Positions 5,637 through 10,882 of a DNA stretch of 11,992 nt are shown here, one piece after another (position 1 is the stretch's first letter; each line of letters starts with the position of its first letter). This stretch comes from Bacteroidota bacterium (lineage in GTDB: Bacteria; Bacteroidota; Bacteroidia; Bacteroidales; F082): positions 1-11,992 of the forward strand of contig NYYH01000104.1 in NCBI GenBank assembly GCA_002686705.1. Reading direction: 5' to 3'. A program made the position numbers and the translations under genes. Below the pieces are notes generated by a model, which saw only the letters and a program-made list of their open reading frames with translations, did not search any database and was not told the DNA's origin.

Positions 5637-5846
5637 TTAACAAAAAAAAACTTTATCAAGAAATGTATTTCTATTTCTTGCAGACAATATCCAGTATCCT
5701 CCCCAAAATACGGATACTGGAATTGCAGCCCAAGGAATGAATTTACTGATTCTGAGTCCACTTGAACGCCAAAAGTGTCCAGCTACTACCAATATCCATA
5801 AGACTGTAACAACAATAAAGATTCTTTGTAATTGCGTTAGGTTCAT
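5637..5846 (-). CDS. 69-aa two-segment membrane protein (likely 5' half of a frameshifted gene)
   Basis: ATG at 5846 overlaps the rep stop (ATGA) with GGAG 8 bases upstream, so translation is coupled to rep. Residues about 8-23 (RIFIVVTVLWILVVAG) and 37-55 (FIPWAAIPVSVFWGGYWIL) are membrane segments joined by a basic loop. It ends in ...LDKVFFC right at a T9 homopolymer, immediately before a stop. Dropping one T continues the frame into the 5225 ORF (VFFVKNFDKS). A genuine short protein, a slippage-controlled gene, a mutation or a sequencing error are all possible. Confidence 0.65.
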   Translation of the reverse strand: MNLTQLQRIFIVVTVLWILVVAGHFWRSSGLRISKFIPWAAIPVSVFWGGYWILSARNRNTFLDKVFFC

Positions 5847-6787
5847 TCTTTATTCTCCATTCTTTTCATAAATGCTTGTGCCTGTTTAGACAAAATATTC
5901 TTGGTTGGTTGTTCCTCATTCCGATTCACGGAAACAGGATTGAAGGCAATGGTTTTGAGTTCCGATGTAATCCACGCAATAGGGCATCTAATCTGTGGGA
6001 ATGTCTTTATCATCAAGTCGAAGGAAGAACTCACCAGTTCGGGTTTATGTTTGAGAACAAAGTGCATTTTTTGATAATGAGAGATGTTGTGTTCCTCTGC
6101 ACCAAAGATTTTCCTGTAAATCAAACACATAAAACGATAATCCAAAACATCTTCTTCCATAATTTTCACCAAACATCTTTTTAGCATTCTAGCCTGTATC
6201 TTCTTCAATTCTGCATTTGGTTTCCTTTTTTCTTCATCAGAATATTTTTTCAAAGAAGATAAATCCACGAACCCTTCTGGTTTATCTTTTCTATCCGAAG
6301 GTATAGTTCTAAAACATTCCTTCGGAATGTTATTATTGTGGTGTAACATTTTTGCAACCTGGGCGTTCCGATCCGCACGACTATGGTGAGAATTGTTTTC
6401 TTCTTCTTCATCCTTCCATTGAGGAATAAGCCTAATCTTTTTTTCCTGTACGAATGTTCCATCTGGTTTTCGTTGAGGTGTTCCACTATCAACAATTATC
6501 ACTCCAGCATCTTCCAGTTGTTTTCCAATTCTCCAAACCTTTTGGCGAGAACAAGACCACAACTTACATAAAAAATCATTTCCAAGTGAAAGAGTGAAAC
6601 TTTGTTGTTCGCCTGAAATCTTTGCAAGAAGATAAGCGTATCCAATCAAACTTGGAGAAAGATTATGTGCGAGGGAAAATCCATAGAAAGGATTTTTCCA
6701 AAACTTTTTTTGCTTTTTTTGGGGAGAATTGCCGAGAAATGCTTTTTTTTCTTGCCACTTTGTTGCAAGAAGGGCAGATTTATTCAT
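5843..6787 (-). CDS. Replication-initiator-like winged-helix protein
   Basis: 314 aa. Residues about 43-123 (SLIGYAYLLAKIS, LSLGNDFLCKLWSCSRQKVWRIGKQLEDAGVIIV, then a hairpin rich in Lys) form a winged-helix domain typical of plasmid and phage replication initiators, where the first HTH binds iterons or the origin. The middle is low-complexity and charged (KDEEEENNSHHSRADR), and the C-terminal helical region ends SKQAQAFMKRM. A phage replication organiser or plasmid Rep is therefore the best guess, though a repressor is possible. The start is fixed by an upstream in-frame TGA; its RBS (GGA) is weak and lies in a small palindrome. The 3' tail is copied twice downstream. Confidence 0.7.
   Translation of the reverse strand: MNKSALLATKWQEKKAFLGNSPQKKQKKFWKNPFYGFSLAHNLSPSLIGYAYLLAKISGEQQSFTLSLGNDFLCKLWSCSRQKVWRIGKQLEDAGVIIVDSGTPQRKPDGTFVQEKKIRLIPQWKDEEEENNSHHSRADRNAQVAKMLHHNNNIPKECFRTIPSDRKDKPEGFVDLSSLKKYSDEEKRKPNAELKKIQARMLKRCLVKIMEEDVLDYRFMCLIYRKIFGAEEHNISHYQKMHFVLKHKPELVSSSFDLMIKTFPQIRCPIAWITSELKTIAFNPVSVNRNEEQPTKNILSKQAQAFMKRMENKE
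5865..6015 (-). repeat. Rep 3' tail, source copy A of the triplicated segment
   Basis: The part of rep from MIKTFPQIRCPIAWITSEL to KQAQAFM, similar to 5136-5252 and, for its first part, to 4331-4394. It is the only copy in an intact gene. Confidence 0.9.
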
Positions 6788-6788
6788 A

Positions 6789-6802
6789 AGACATCCATGT
6801 CT
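6789..6802. promoter_or_regulatory. Palindrome over the rep ribosome binding site
   Basis: AGACAT-CC-ATGTCT is a perfect 6-bp palindrome next to the rep start. On the minus strand the only RBS-like bases (GGA) fall in its centre. It could be an operator or an RNA structure limiting rep translation. Confidence 0.4.
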
Positions 6803-6903
6803 AAGTGAAAAACTCCCGCCAAGGAACTTTCACAGATTACGAGAGCAATTCAATTTGCTCTCTTGAATAACCCACATCGATTGCAGTCGGTGTGGGTTTT
6901 TTT
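6797..6903 (+). ncRNA. Candidate antisense RNA opposite the rep leader
   Basis: On the plus strand two stem-loops follow one another: GAGAGCAA-TTCAAT-TTGCTCTC (6841-6862) and a terminator at 6871-6903. No plus-strand gene lies upstream to need that terminator, and the stretch is exactly complementary to the leader of the minus-strand rep mRNA. This is the layout of plasmid copy-number countertranscripts. A weak promoter is possible at TTGCAA (6763-6768) and CATAAG (6785-6790), 16 bp apart. The RNA start is a guess. Confidence 0.4.
6871..6903 (+). terminator. Rho-independent terminator, plus strand
   Basis: CCCACATCGA pairs with TCGGTGTGGG (one G-T) around a TTGCAG loop, followed by seven T (6897-6903). 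This is the best terminator in the window. On the minus strand it lacks a good T tract, so it mainly serves plus-strand transcription. Confidence 0.8.
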
Positions 6904-6915
6904 ATGCAGTCCTAT

Positions 6916-7251
6916 CTAATTACACTGATACTGGTTGTATCCTACCTCACGACAATTATAAGTTTTATTCTGTTGTTGCCATTGTTGCTGAAATTGTTGT
7001 TGTCGTAATTGATTTTGCAATTCTCTATGTTGTTGTTGTTGTTGCATGTGGTTCATTTGCTGACTCAAACTTTGCCATGCTTGATTATTTTTCACAACTT
7101 CCATCTGCTCACACAAATAGACATTATCTCTTTCACAAATTCTTGAGCACGCACTATAAGTTTTTATTCCTGCACAACCTACAACATCTTTCGTAAGACA
7201 GGATGCAAATAAAAAAGATAAAAATATTATAGGAATAAAATATTTTATCAT
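6916..7251 (-). CDS. Gln-rich lipoprotein, 111 aa
   Basis: The N-terminus MIKYFIPIIFLSFLFASC is a lipoprotein signal with Cys18 as the lipidated residue; the -4 to -1 residues LFAS are relaxed, as in spirochaetes. A Cys-containing region follows (VVGCAGIKTYSACSRICERDNVYLC), then a Gln-rich segment (about residues 64-94), then a short Cys-containing end (NCREVGYNQYQCN). Seven or so Cys beyond Cys18 suggest disulfides outside the cytoplasm. The Gln tract is encoded by CAA/CAG runs that could vary in length. No clear RBS; the start lies in an A+T palindrome (7235-7248). Role unknown; entry-exclusion or surface proteins are possibilities. Confidence 0.7.
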   Translation of the reverse strand: MIKYFIPIIFLSFLFASCLTKDVVGCAGIKTYSACSRICERDNVYLCEQMEVVKNNQAWQSLSQQMNHMQQQQQHRELQNQLRQQQFQQQWQQQNKTYNCREVGYNQYQCN

Positions 7252-7277
7252 TCCAAATTTATTTGTATCTAAATATT

Positions 7278-7457
7278 TTATCCTTCTGTTTCCTCGACCT
7301 TTTCTACTTCTTCACGATACATCTTTCGTAAAGTTCCAAGTATAAATTGCTGACGATTATCACAAAATGGATTTTTGCCAACTTCCATTTCTATCCACTT
7401 GTTTATCTCGTCTGGCACCGAAAGACCAATCAACACATTTTTTCTTTTCTGCTTCAT
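7278..7457 (-). CDS. Ribbon-helix-helix-like DNA-binding protein
   Basis: 59 aa from ATG at 7457; a GTG at 7481 would add eight residues. The profile is a basic N-terminal strand (KRKNVLIGLSV), helix (PDEINKWIEMEVG), loop, and helix (NRQQFILGTLRKMYREEVEK), which fits the CopG/Arc/ParD RHH fold that dimerises and inserts a beta ribbon in the major groove. Such proteins are plasmid copy-number repressors, antitoxins or relaxosome factors. No toxin gene is beside it, so a repressor is preferred. Inverted repeats at 7467-7490 and 7503-7662 are plausible operators for autoregulation. Confidence 0.6.
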   Translation of the reverse strand: MKQKRKNVLIGLSVPDEINKWIEMEVGKNPFCDNRQQFILGTLRKMYREEVEKVEETEG

Positions 7458-7466
7458 TATTATTCT

Positions 7467-7490
7467 GCAAGTGATAGTCACCCCACTTGC
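7467..7490. promoter_or_regulatory. Inverted repeat GCAAGTG-N10-CACTTGC, likely operator
   Basis: Perfect 7-bp arms 10 bases apart at the 5' end of the RHH gene, covering its possible GTG start. Placement fits autorepression by the RHH product. Confidence 0.5.
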
Positions 7491-7502
7491 TTTATTTTCG
7501 TA

Positions 7503-7514
7503 ATTTACACTAAT
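7503..7514 (-). repeat. 12-mer ATTAGTGTAAAT, minus-strand copy
   Basis: Plus-strand ATTTACACTAAT is the exact reverse complement of 7651-7662. It lies in the proposed minus-strand promoter. Confidence 0.8.
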
Positions 7515-7623
7515 TCATAAACAAATCAACAAAAAAAATTTTCTCATGTCTAATATTATCTCACTGGATTACATATTATCTAATAGAAAATAGATAAAGT
7601 GCTGTTATTATTGATAAAATTAT

Positions 7624-7652
7624 TTGACTTTATAAACATTATTTGTTATTAT
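7624..7652 (+). promoter_or_regulatory. Sigma-70-type promoter for the 7714 operon
   Basis: TTGACT (7624-7629), 17-bp spacer, TATTAT (7647-7652); each hexamer matches consensus at five of six positions. Expected start of transcription is near 7659, giving a 55-base leader. Confidence 0.7.
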
Positions 7653-7662
7653 TAGTGTAAAT
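7651..7662 (+). repeat. 12-mer ATTAGTGTAAAT, plus-strand copy
   Basis: Identical to the minus-strand copy at 7503-7514. It runs from the end of the -10 box across the predicted transcription start, a usual place for a repressor site. Confidence 0.8.
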
Positions 7663-7713
7663 GAGATTGACTGACTATCAATCTTATCCTTCCAAAACAC
7701 AACGAGAGACAAA

Positions 7714-8031
7714 ATGCTACACACAGAAACAATAGACAAAATGATGGAGGGAGTGAAAGAAGTTTTTGCTTCTATTCCACCCGAAGTCATCGAAGAAACA
7801 ATAAAGAATTGGTTGAGTGATGTTCGTTATTGTTCCTCACCAGATACAGACCTGACCCCTCTTACTTTTGCTCATCATTTGGAAATGGTTGAGAAGAAGT
7901 ATGCAGAGAAAAAAGAAGAAGAGAGAAAACATGCAGAAGCATATGCAAACCTTTCACTCGCAGAAAGAGCATACGGAGTGACGATTGATAGATTTGGAAA
8001 TAAAACAAATCCTCTTTCACTTGGTTCGTAA
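7714..8031 (+). CDS. Hypothetical 105-aa protein
   Basis: Not recognised. Soluble and helical; residues 1-35 are amphipathic (IDKMMEGVKEVFASIPPEVIEETIKNWL), a Lys/Glu-rich helix follows (EKKYAEKKEEERKHAEAYANL), and the C-terminus is polar. ATG at 7714 follows GAGAG at moderate distance; in-frame ATGs at 7741 and 7744 are alternatives. It is the first gene behind a strong promoter, as expected of an early or constitutive small protein. Confidence 0.7.
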   Translation: MLHTETIDKMMEGVKEVFASIPPEVIEETIKNWLSDVRYCSSPDTDLTPLTFAHHLEMVEKKYAEKKEEERKHAEAYANLSLAERAYGVTIDRFGNKTNPLSLGS

Positions 8032-8038
8032 TGAAAAA

Positions 8039-8088
8039 TTGGAGGGAAGAAATGGAAAGCAGAAAAGACACGGAAGTCATCCCTCCAA
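8039..8088 (+). promoter_or_regulatory. RBS-sequestering hairpin
   Basis: TTGGAGGGA (8039-8047) is perfectly complementary to TCCCTCCAA (8080-8088). The left arm holds the RBS of the 24-codon ORF at 8052, so folding would block its translation. The arms are 32 bases apart. Confidence 0.5.
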
Positions 8089-8126
8089 ATAAATCAAAAT
8101 CAAATTCTTATAAAGAGGTTTTATGA
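8052..8126 (+). CDS. 24-aa leader ORF coupled to the next gene
   Basis: ATG at 8052 follows GGAGGGAAGAA, one of the strongest RBSs in the window, and the frame ends in TGA overlapping the ATG at 8123. The peptide is polar (MESRKDTEVIPPNKSKSNS...). With its RBS inside a hairpin it could work as a translational switch for the 8123 gene, or as a functional small protein. Confidence 0.5.
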   Translation: MESRKDTEVIPPNKSKSNSYKEVL

Positions 8127-8443
8127 AAACGATTCAGGTTGAGATGATTGACGAACTCAAAAACCAGATAAAGCGATTGGAAGATGCTTACGGAGCAATT
8201 GACGATGCGAGACACGACATAAGAATGGCATTCGCTGATTCACACGATACAGATAGACAATTGTGTGAAAGAGATTTTAGAGAACCACTAAAAAAAATCT
8301 TGGACTGCCCTAGGAAGGGTTTGGATAACCTAATCAAGATTTTGGAAACAGAACTAAGCCACATAGAAAATAAAAATGAGAATGATTTGGATACGGAAAA
8401 ACAGAATTGGGAAGAGAAACAAGTATTTCACTACGGGCAATAA
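8123..8443 (+). CDS. Hypothetical 106-aa helical protein
   Basis: Not recognised. Almost entirely helical and charged (MIDELKNQIKRLEDAYGAIDDARHDI, LDNLIKILETELSHIENK), without membrane segments, and a coiled-coil dimer is likely. The start overlaps the stop of the 24-aa ORF (ATGA), so it is probably translated by coupling; its own RBS is only AAGAGG. It precedes a zinc-ribbon protein by 17 bases. Confidence 0.7.
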   Translation: MKTIQVEMIDELKNQIKRLEDAYGAIDDARHDIRMAFADSHDTDRQLCERDFREPLKKILDCPRKGLDNLIKILETELSHIENKNENDLDTEKQNWEEKQVFHYGQ

Positions 8444-8460
8444 AAAAAGATGGAGGACAA

Positions 8461-8676
8461 ATGAGTGTAATTTTTTGTGATTCTTGTGACCACTTGGTCG
8501 ATACAGATTATTTCCCAGAATTTGATTGGGATGAAAAGAGAGACCAATTTACTTGTGAATCATGTCTTGAAAACAGAGAAGAACCAGACAATGAGGATGA
8601 CGGAGATGCCCTAGCATCAGCAGGTTATGGAACAGATGAAGACTATGGTTATTTCGGAGAAGACTCTCAACTCTAA
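8461..8676 (+). CDS. Small zinc-ribbon protein with acidic tail
   Basis: 71 aa. Two CxxC knuckles (FCDSCDHL at residues 5-8 and FTCESCLEN near residues 30-33) predict a single bound zinc. The rest is highly acidic (EEPDNEDDGDALASAGYGTDEDYGYFGEDSQL). ATG at 8461 is chosen because GGAGG lies at 8452-8456; an upstream frame extension has no RBS. Small zinc ribbons of this type are common in phages and plasmids; target unknown. Confidence 0.75.
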   Translation: MSVIFCDSCDHLVDTDYFPEFDWDEKRDQFTCESCLENREEPDNEDDGDALASAGYGTDEDYGYFGEDSQL

Positions 8677-8740
8677 TTGAACTGGTTGAAAGATTGGAAT
8701 AGCGAAAGAAATTATCAACAAAGCATATAATGAGAATCAA

Positions 8741-9286
8741 ATGACTAATTCAGTTATAAACATAAAAGGTAAAAATTATCGTCTGGTTGCAGACAGAGTG
8801 AAACAATTTCGTTCTATGAATGAATATGAAGGTTTTTGCCTTCATACGGAATTACTACATTTTGATGGAACATTCATCATTCTAAAAGGTCAGGTGCTTG
8901 ACGGAAATGGAATGGTAATGTCTGAAGGAATCGCGGCTGAAAAAGTTGGTTCATCTTACATAAACGAAACAAGTTGGGCAGAGAATTGCCAAACAAGTGC
9001 AATAGGAAGAGCATTAGCATTTCTGAATGAAGATTTGATGGGAGATAGTTTCCCATCTGCTGATGAAATGAATTGTGCCTTGACTGGGCAGGAAATTATC
9101 AAAACCAAAGTAGATAGTGTTTGTGAAATTATCAAAACGATGAAAACGGAAAATGAACTTCGTTCCATCTGGGAAACCAATAATGTGAATTGGAAAAATG
9201 AATATGGTGATAATTCATTTCGTAGAATTGAGAAAACCAAAAACGAGATGAAGAAGAAATTGAGTATGGAACAAATCGCTGCCTAA
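8741..9286 (+). CDS. Rad52/ERF-like single-strand annealing protein (probable)
   Basis: 181 aa. The order VADRVKQFR (16-24), a strand pair ending EKVGSSYINETSWAENCQTSAIGRALAFL (67-95), then SADEM (106-110) matches a phage/plasmid family related to ERF and Rad52, where the ETSAIGRAL-type helix is the hallmark. Such proteins coat ssDNA and anneal complementary strands in recombination. The C-terminal region is Lys-rich and helical. No exonuclease or SSB gene is recognised beside it. The RBS is weak (GAGAATCAA). Its presence gives the element its own homologous-annealing capacity, relevant to the many direct repeats here. Confidence 0.75.
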   Translation: MTNSVINIKGKNYRLVADRVKQFRSMNEYEGFCLHTELLHFDGTFIILKGQVLDGNGMVMSEGIAAEKVGSSYINETSWAENCQTSAIGRALAFLNEDLMGDSFPSADEMNCALTGQEIIKTKVDSVCEIIKTMKTENELRSIWETNNVNWKNEYGDNSFRRIEKTKNEMKKKLSMEQIAA

Positions 9287-9297
9287 TCAATTATCAA

Positions 9298-9321
9298 CCC
9301 TGTCTACTTCGTCAGACAGGG
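9298..9321 (+). terminator. Stable stem-loop after the annealing gene
   Basis: CCCTGTCT-ACTTCGTC-AGACAGGG is a perfect 8-bp stem with an 8-base loop, 11 bases after the stop codon. There is no T tract, so it may protect the mRNA end or pause polymerase and not terminate fully. Confidence 0.5.
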
Positions 9322-9358
9322 CGTACAGGAAAGAAACAATTGTCTTCACTCCTTACCT

Positions 9359-9709
9359 ATGTGTCTATCTGTAATAAGAAAAACCTACCCTCTATGTGAT
9401 AGGAAGAAACTAATAATCCTTATAATCCTCCTATTCCTCCTACTCACAACCACAACCCACCCGAAATCAATATGTCTCTCACCAGAGGGATGTAAAATCA
9501 ACATACAAACAGGCGAATGTAAAACCTGTATTGAAATTAGTGAAAAGAAAATCATTCCAAAGAAGAAACAAGAAATAACCTGTAACAATCCAACGAAGAC
9601 AACACGGATCGATGCCACATCGAAGACAAAACGATGTTATTGGAAGTGTGTGATTGGGCCGTGTGATTATGGAATGTTACCGCCAGGATGTGTATGGACA
9701 AACCAATAA
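9359..9709 (+). CDS. Cys-rich secreted protein
   Basis: 116 aa from ATG at 9359, but the start is uncertain: no RBS precedes it and the N-terminal stretch before the signal (MCLSVIRKTYPLCD) is unusually long. RKKLIILIILLFLLLTTTTHPKS is a signal or anchor. The following about 80 residues hold nine Cys (SICLSPEGC, GECKTC, CYWKCVIGPC, LPPGC) and suggest a disulfide-stabilised exported protein. Family not recognised. The 19-bp repeat overlaps codons 7-13. Confidence 0.6.
   Translation: MCLSVIRKTYPLCDRKKLIILIILLFLLLTTTTHPKSICLSPEGCKINIQTGECKTCIEISEKKIIPKKKQEITCNNPTKTTRIDATSKTKRCYWKCVIGPCDYGMLPPGCVWTNQ
9379..9397 (+). repeat. 19-bp dispersed repeat, copy 2
   Basis: One mismatch to 1746-1764. Here it falls inside the 5' part of the Cys-rich gene, in front of a purine-rich GATAGGAAG segment. 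Confidence 0.6.
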
Positions 9710-9729
9710 TCCTCCATCCATACTTTTGA

Positions 9730-9793
9730 TGAGATAAAATCTCACTATAAACTTGACTTATAAAATGAATGCCCGTAATTTCACAAAACGGAC
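9730..9793. promoter_or_regulatory. Putative control region with two inverted repeats
   Basis: TGAGAT-AAA-ATCTCA (9730-9744) is a perfect palindrome followed by TATAAA (9746-9751). GCCCGT-N11-ACGGAC (9771-9793) is the second copy of the 71-93 motif. Both precede the 9815 gene, but no good -35/-10 pair is visible. Confidence 0.4.
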
Positions 9794-9814
9794 AATCTTA
9801 CTCTAAAAGAATAA

Positions 9815-10546
9815 ATGGAAGGATACTATCGCCAATACCTTGATGAAGAAAAAAGAAGGATACCTCAAAAAAACCTTCCTCTTGAAAAACTTGTTAGTGA
9901 AAAATCTAACAAGAATCAAATAAAAGAGTTTTTGGAATCATTAGGTAAATGGAAGAACATTCAAAAAGGATACACATTTTATTACAAATGCCTTCGTGAT
10001 GTTAAGAATGAAGATGGATTTTTAGATAAACTCGCTGAGTATTTGAAAATTGATTCAGATGAATTTCAGAAGGTTATTGATGAAACAGAATCAATAATAG
10101 AGGCTGATAAGAAACAGAGAAGAAAAGATGCTAGTGAAAAGGAATTAAGAGAACAGAAAGAATGGCAAATAAGTCAAAAGAAAAGTTTTAAGCCATCTGT
10201 CAATTGGAATTATAAGAGAAGAACTGGTGTATTTGGTATGGGTTCAGCTTATTTGATTAAAGATCTGAAAGATAGAGTTTTTCCTAAATTGAATGAATCT
10301 GTTCAGTCTATCTTATCCAAATCTGAAAACATTGTTACTGATGAAGTTATAAAGGAGATTGGAAAAGAGATTAAGAAACATTACTTGGAAAATTCAGATA
10401 ATTCTCTTATAGAAATCATGAAATACAATTTCTTTCCAACATTTGAAAGCACAAGTTCCTTTGATTCTCTATCAACACAAGATACTCGTGGCATGATTGA
10501 ATACAATTGTGATGGTGAACAAATAATGAAGGAGGAAGATGAGTGA
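9815..10546 (+). CDS. Hypothetical 243-aa protein
   Basis: Not recognised. Soluble, helical and Lys/Glu-rich. A central charged stretch (ADKKQRRKDASEKELREQKEW, residues about 99-118) separates an N-terminal helical domain from a C-terminal domain containing NYKRRTGVFGMGSAYLIKDLKDRVFPKL. RBS weak (AAAAGA). The stop overlaps an alternative downstream start (ATG 10539), and its last codons contain AAGGAGG, a strong RBS for that start. Confidence 0.75.
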   Translation: MEGYYRQYLDEEKRRIPQKNLPLEKLVSEKSNKNQIKEFLESLGKWKNIQKGYTFYYKCLRDVKNEDGFLDKLAEYLKIDSDEFQKVIDETESIIEADKKQRRKDASEKELREQKEWQISQKKSFKPSVNWNYKRRTGVFGMGSAYLIKDLKDRVFPKLNESVQSILSKSENIVTDEVIKEIGKEIKKHYLENSDNSLIEIMKYNFFPTFESTSSFDSLSTQDTRGMIEYNCDGEQIMKEEDE

Positions 10547-10622
10547 AAAAATTGTATCTACATTTTCTCTACAAGGAGAAATCAGAGGAGAGAATTATGG
10601 CGAAAATTGTTACAAAGAGTAA
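10539..10622 (+). CDS. Possible 27-aa peptide starting MSEKIVSTFSLQGE
   Basis: ATG at 10539 follows AAGGAGGAAG, a better RBS than any neighbouring start. The frame is only 27 codons. IVSTFSL is encoded by an 18-bp sequence that recurs at 11622-11639, where MTIGIVSTFSLKG is followed by a stop after 13 codons. Either a real small peptide family or the remains of a longer gene. Confidence 0.4.
   Translation: MSEKIVSTFSLQGEIRGENYGENCYKE
10550..10567 (+). repeat. 18-bp direct repeat, copy 1
   Basis: AATTGTATCTACATTTTC, exact match to 11622-11639. Both copies begin 4-8 bases after a gene stop. Confidence 0.85.
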
Positions 10623-10866
10623 AACCTCTCTAGGCGGTCTGCTAACAGAAATATTTGGGTTCATAGTTCTTACATCTCCTTTTTGGGGTGTTGTATCATT
10701 TGTGCTTACCTTATCAATCGCTGGATTGTTAATTTTTATTATTGGTCTAACACTTATGATTTTTAGATTTATAAAATCTTTCAAATCAGTTTGTTCCGAA
10801 TGCAGGAATAGTGTCGAAGACAAACAGGTGAAAATATGTCCTGTCTGTAAAGTGAGTTTTGACTAA
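10597..10866 (+). CDS. Membrane protein with C-terminal zinc ribbon
   Basis: 89 aa. Two membrane segments (GFIVLTSPFWGVVSFVL and IAGLLIFIIGLTLMIFRFI) form a hairpin, and the cytosolic tail has CSEC...CPVC, a zinc ribbon. ATG at 10597 is preferred over a GTG at 10543 because GAGGAGAG lies 5 bases upstream. The stop overlaps an ATG as TAATG. Role not known; membrane-tethered zinc ribbons occur in many accessory elements. Confidence 0.7.
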   Translation: MAKIVTKSKTSLGGLLTEIFGFIVLTSPFWGVVSFVLTLSIAGLLIFIIGLTLMIFRFIKSFKSVCSECRNSVEDKQVKICPVCKVSFD

Positions 10867-10882
10867 TGGCACTAATGAATTT

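Larger units (their letters stand above)
7491..7713. promoter_or_regulatory. Divergent promoter region, very A+T-rich
   Basis: No gene is seen. The region separates the minus-strand RHH/rep group from the plus-strand 7714 group. It contains a near-consensus plus promoter, a weaker minus promoter (TTGATT, 16 bp, TAAATT on the minus strand), and a 12-mer repeated in opposite orientation at both. The A+T-rich centre might also be an origin-unwinding region. Confidence 0.6.

Noticed and set aside
5876..6184. Plus-strand 102-aa ORF inside rep
   Set aside because: Antisense to the strong rep frame, with no RBS and a Cys/Phe-rich shadow-like composition.
6796..6850. Short leader frames before rep (MDVL overlapping the rep ATG; MKVPWREFFT from a GTG)
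   Set aside because: GGGAG is 14 bases from the first, and the second has no RBS; too weak to call a leader peptide.
7029..7044. TTG run as a CRISPR or microsatellite locus
   Set aside because: It is the Gln codon tract of the lipoprotein; no spacers or regular repeat units.
7278..7481. Toxin-antitoxin module with the RHH protein as antitoxin
   Set aside because: No toxin-like ORF overlaps or adjoins it; the neighbour is a lipoprotein.
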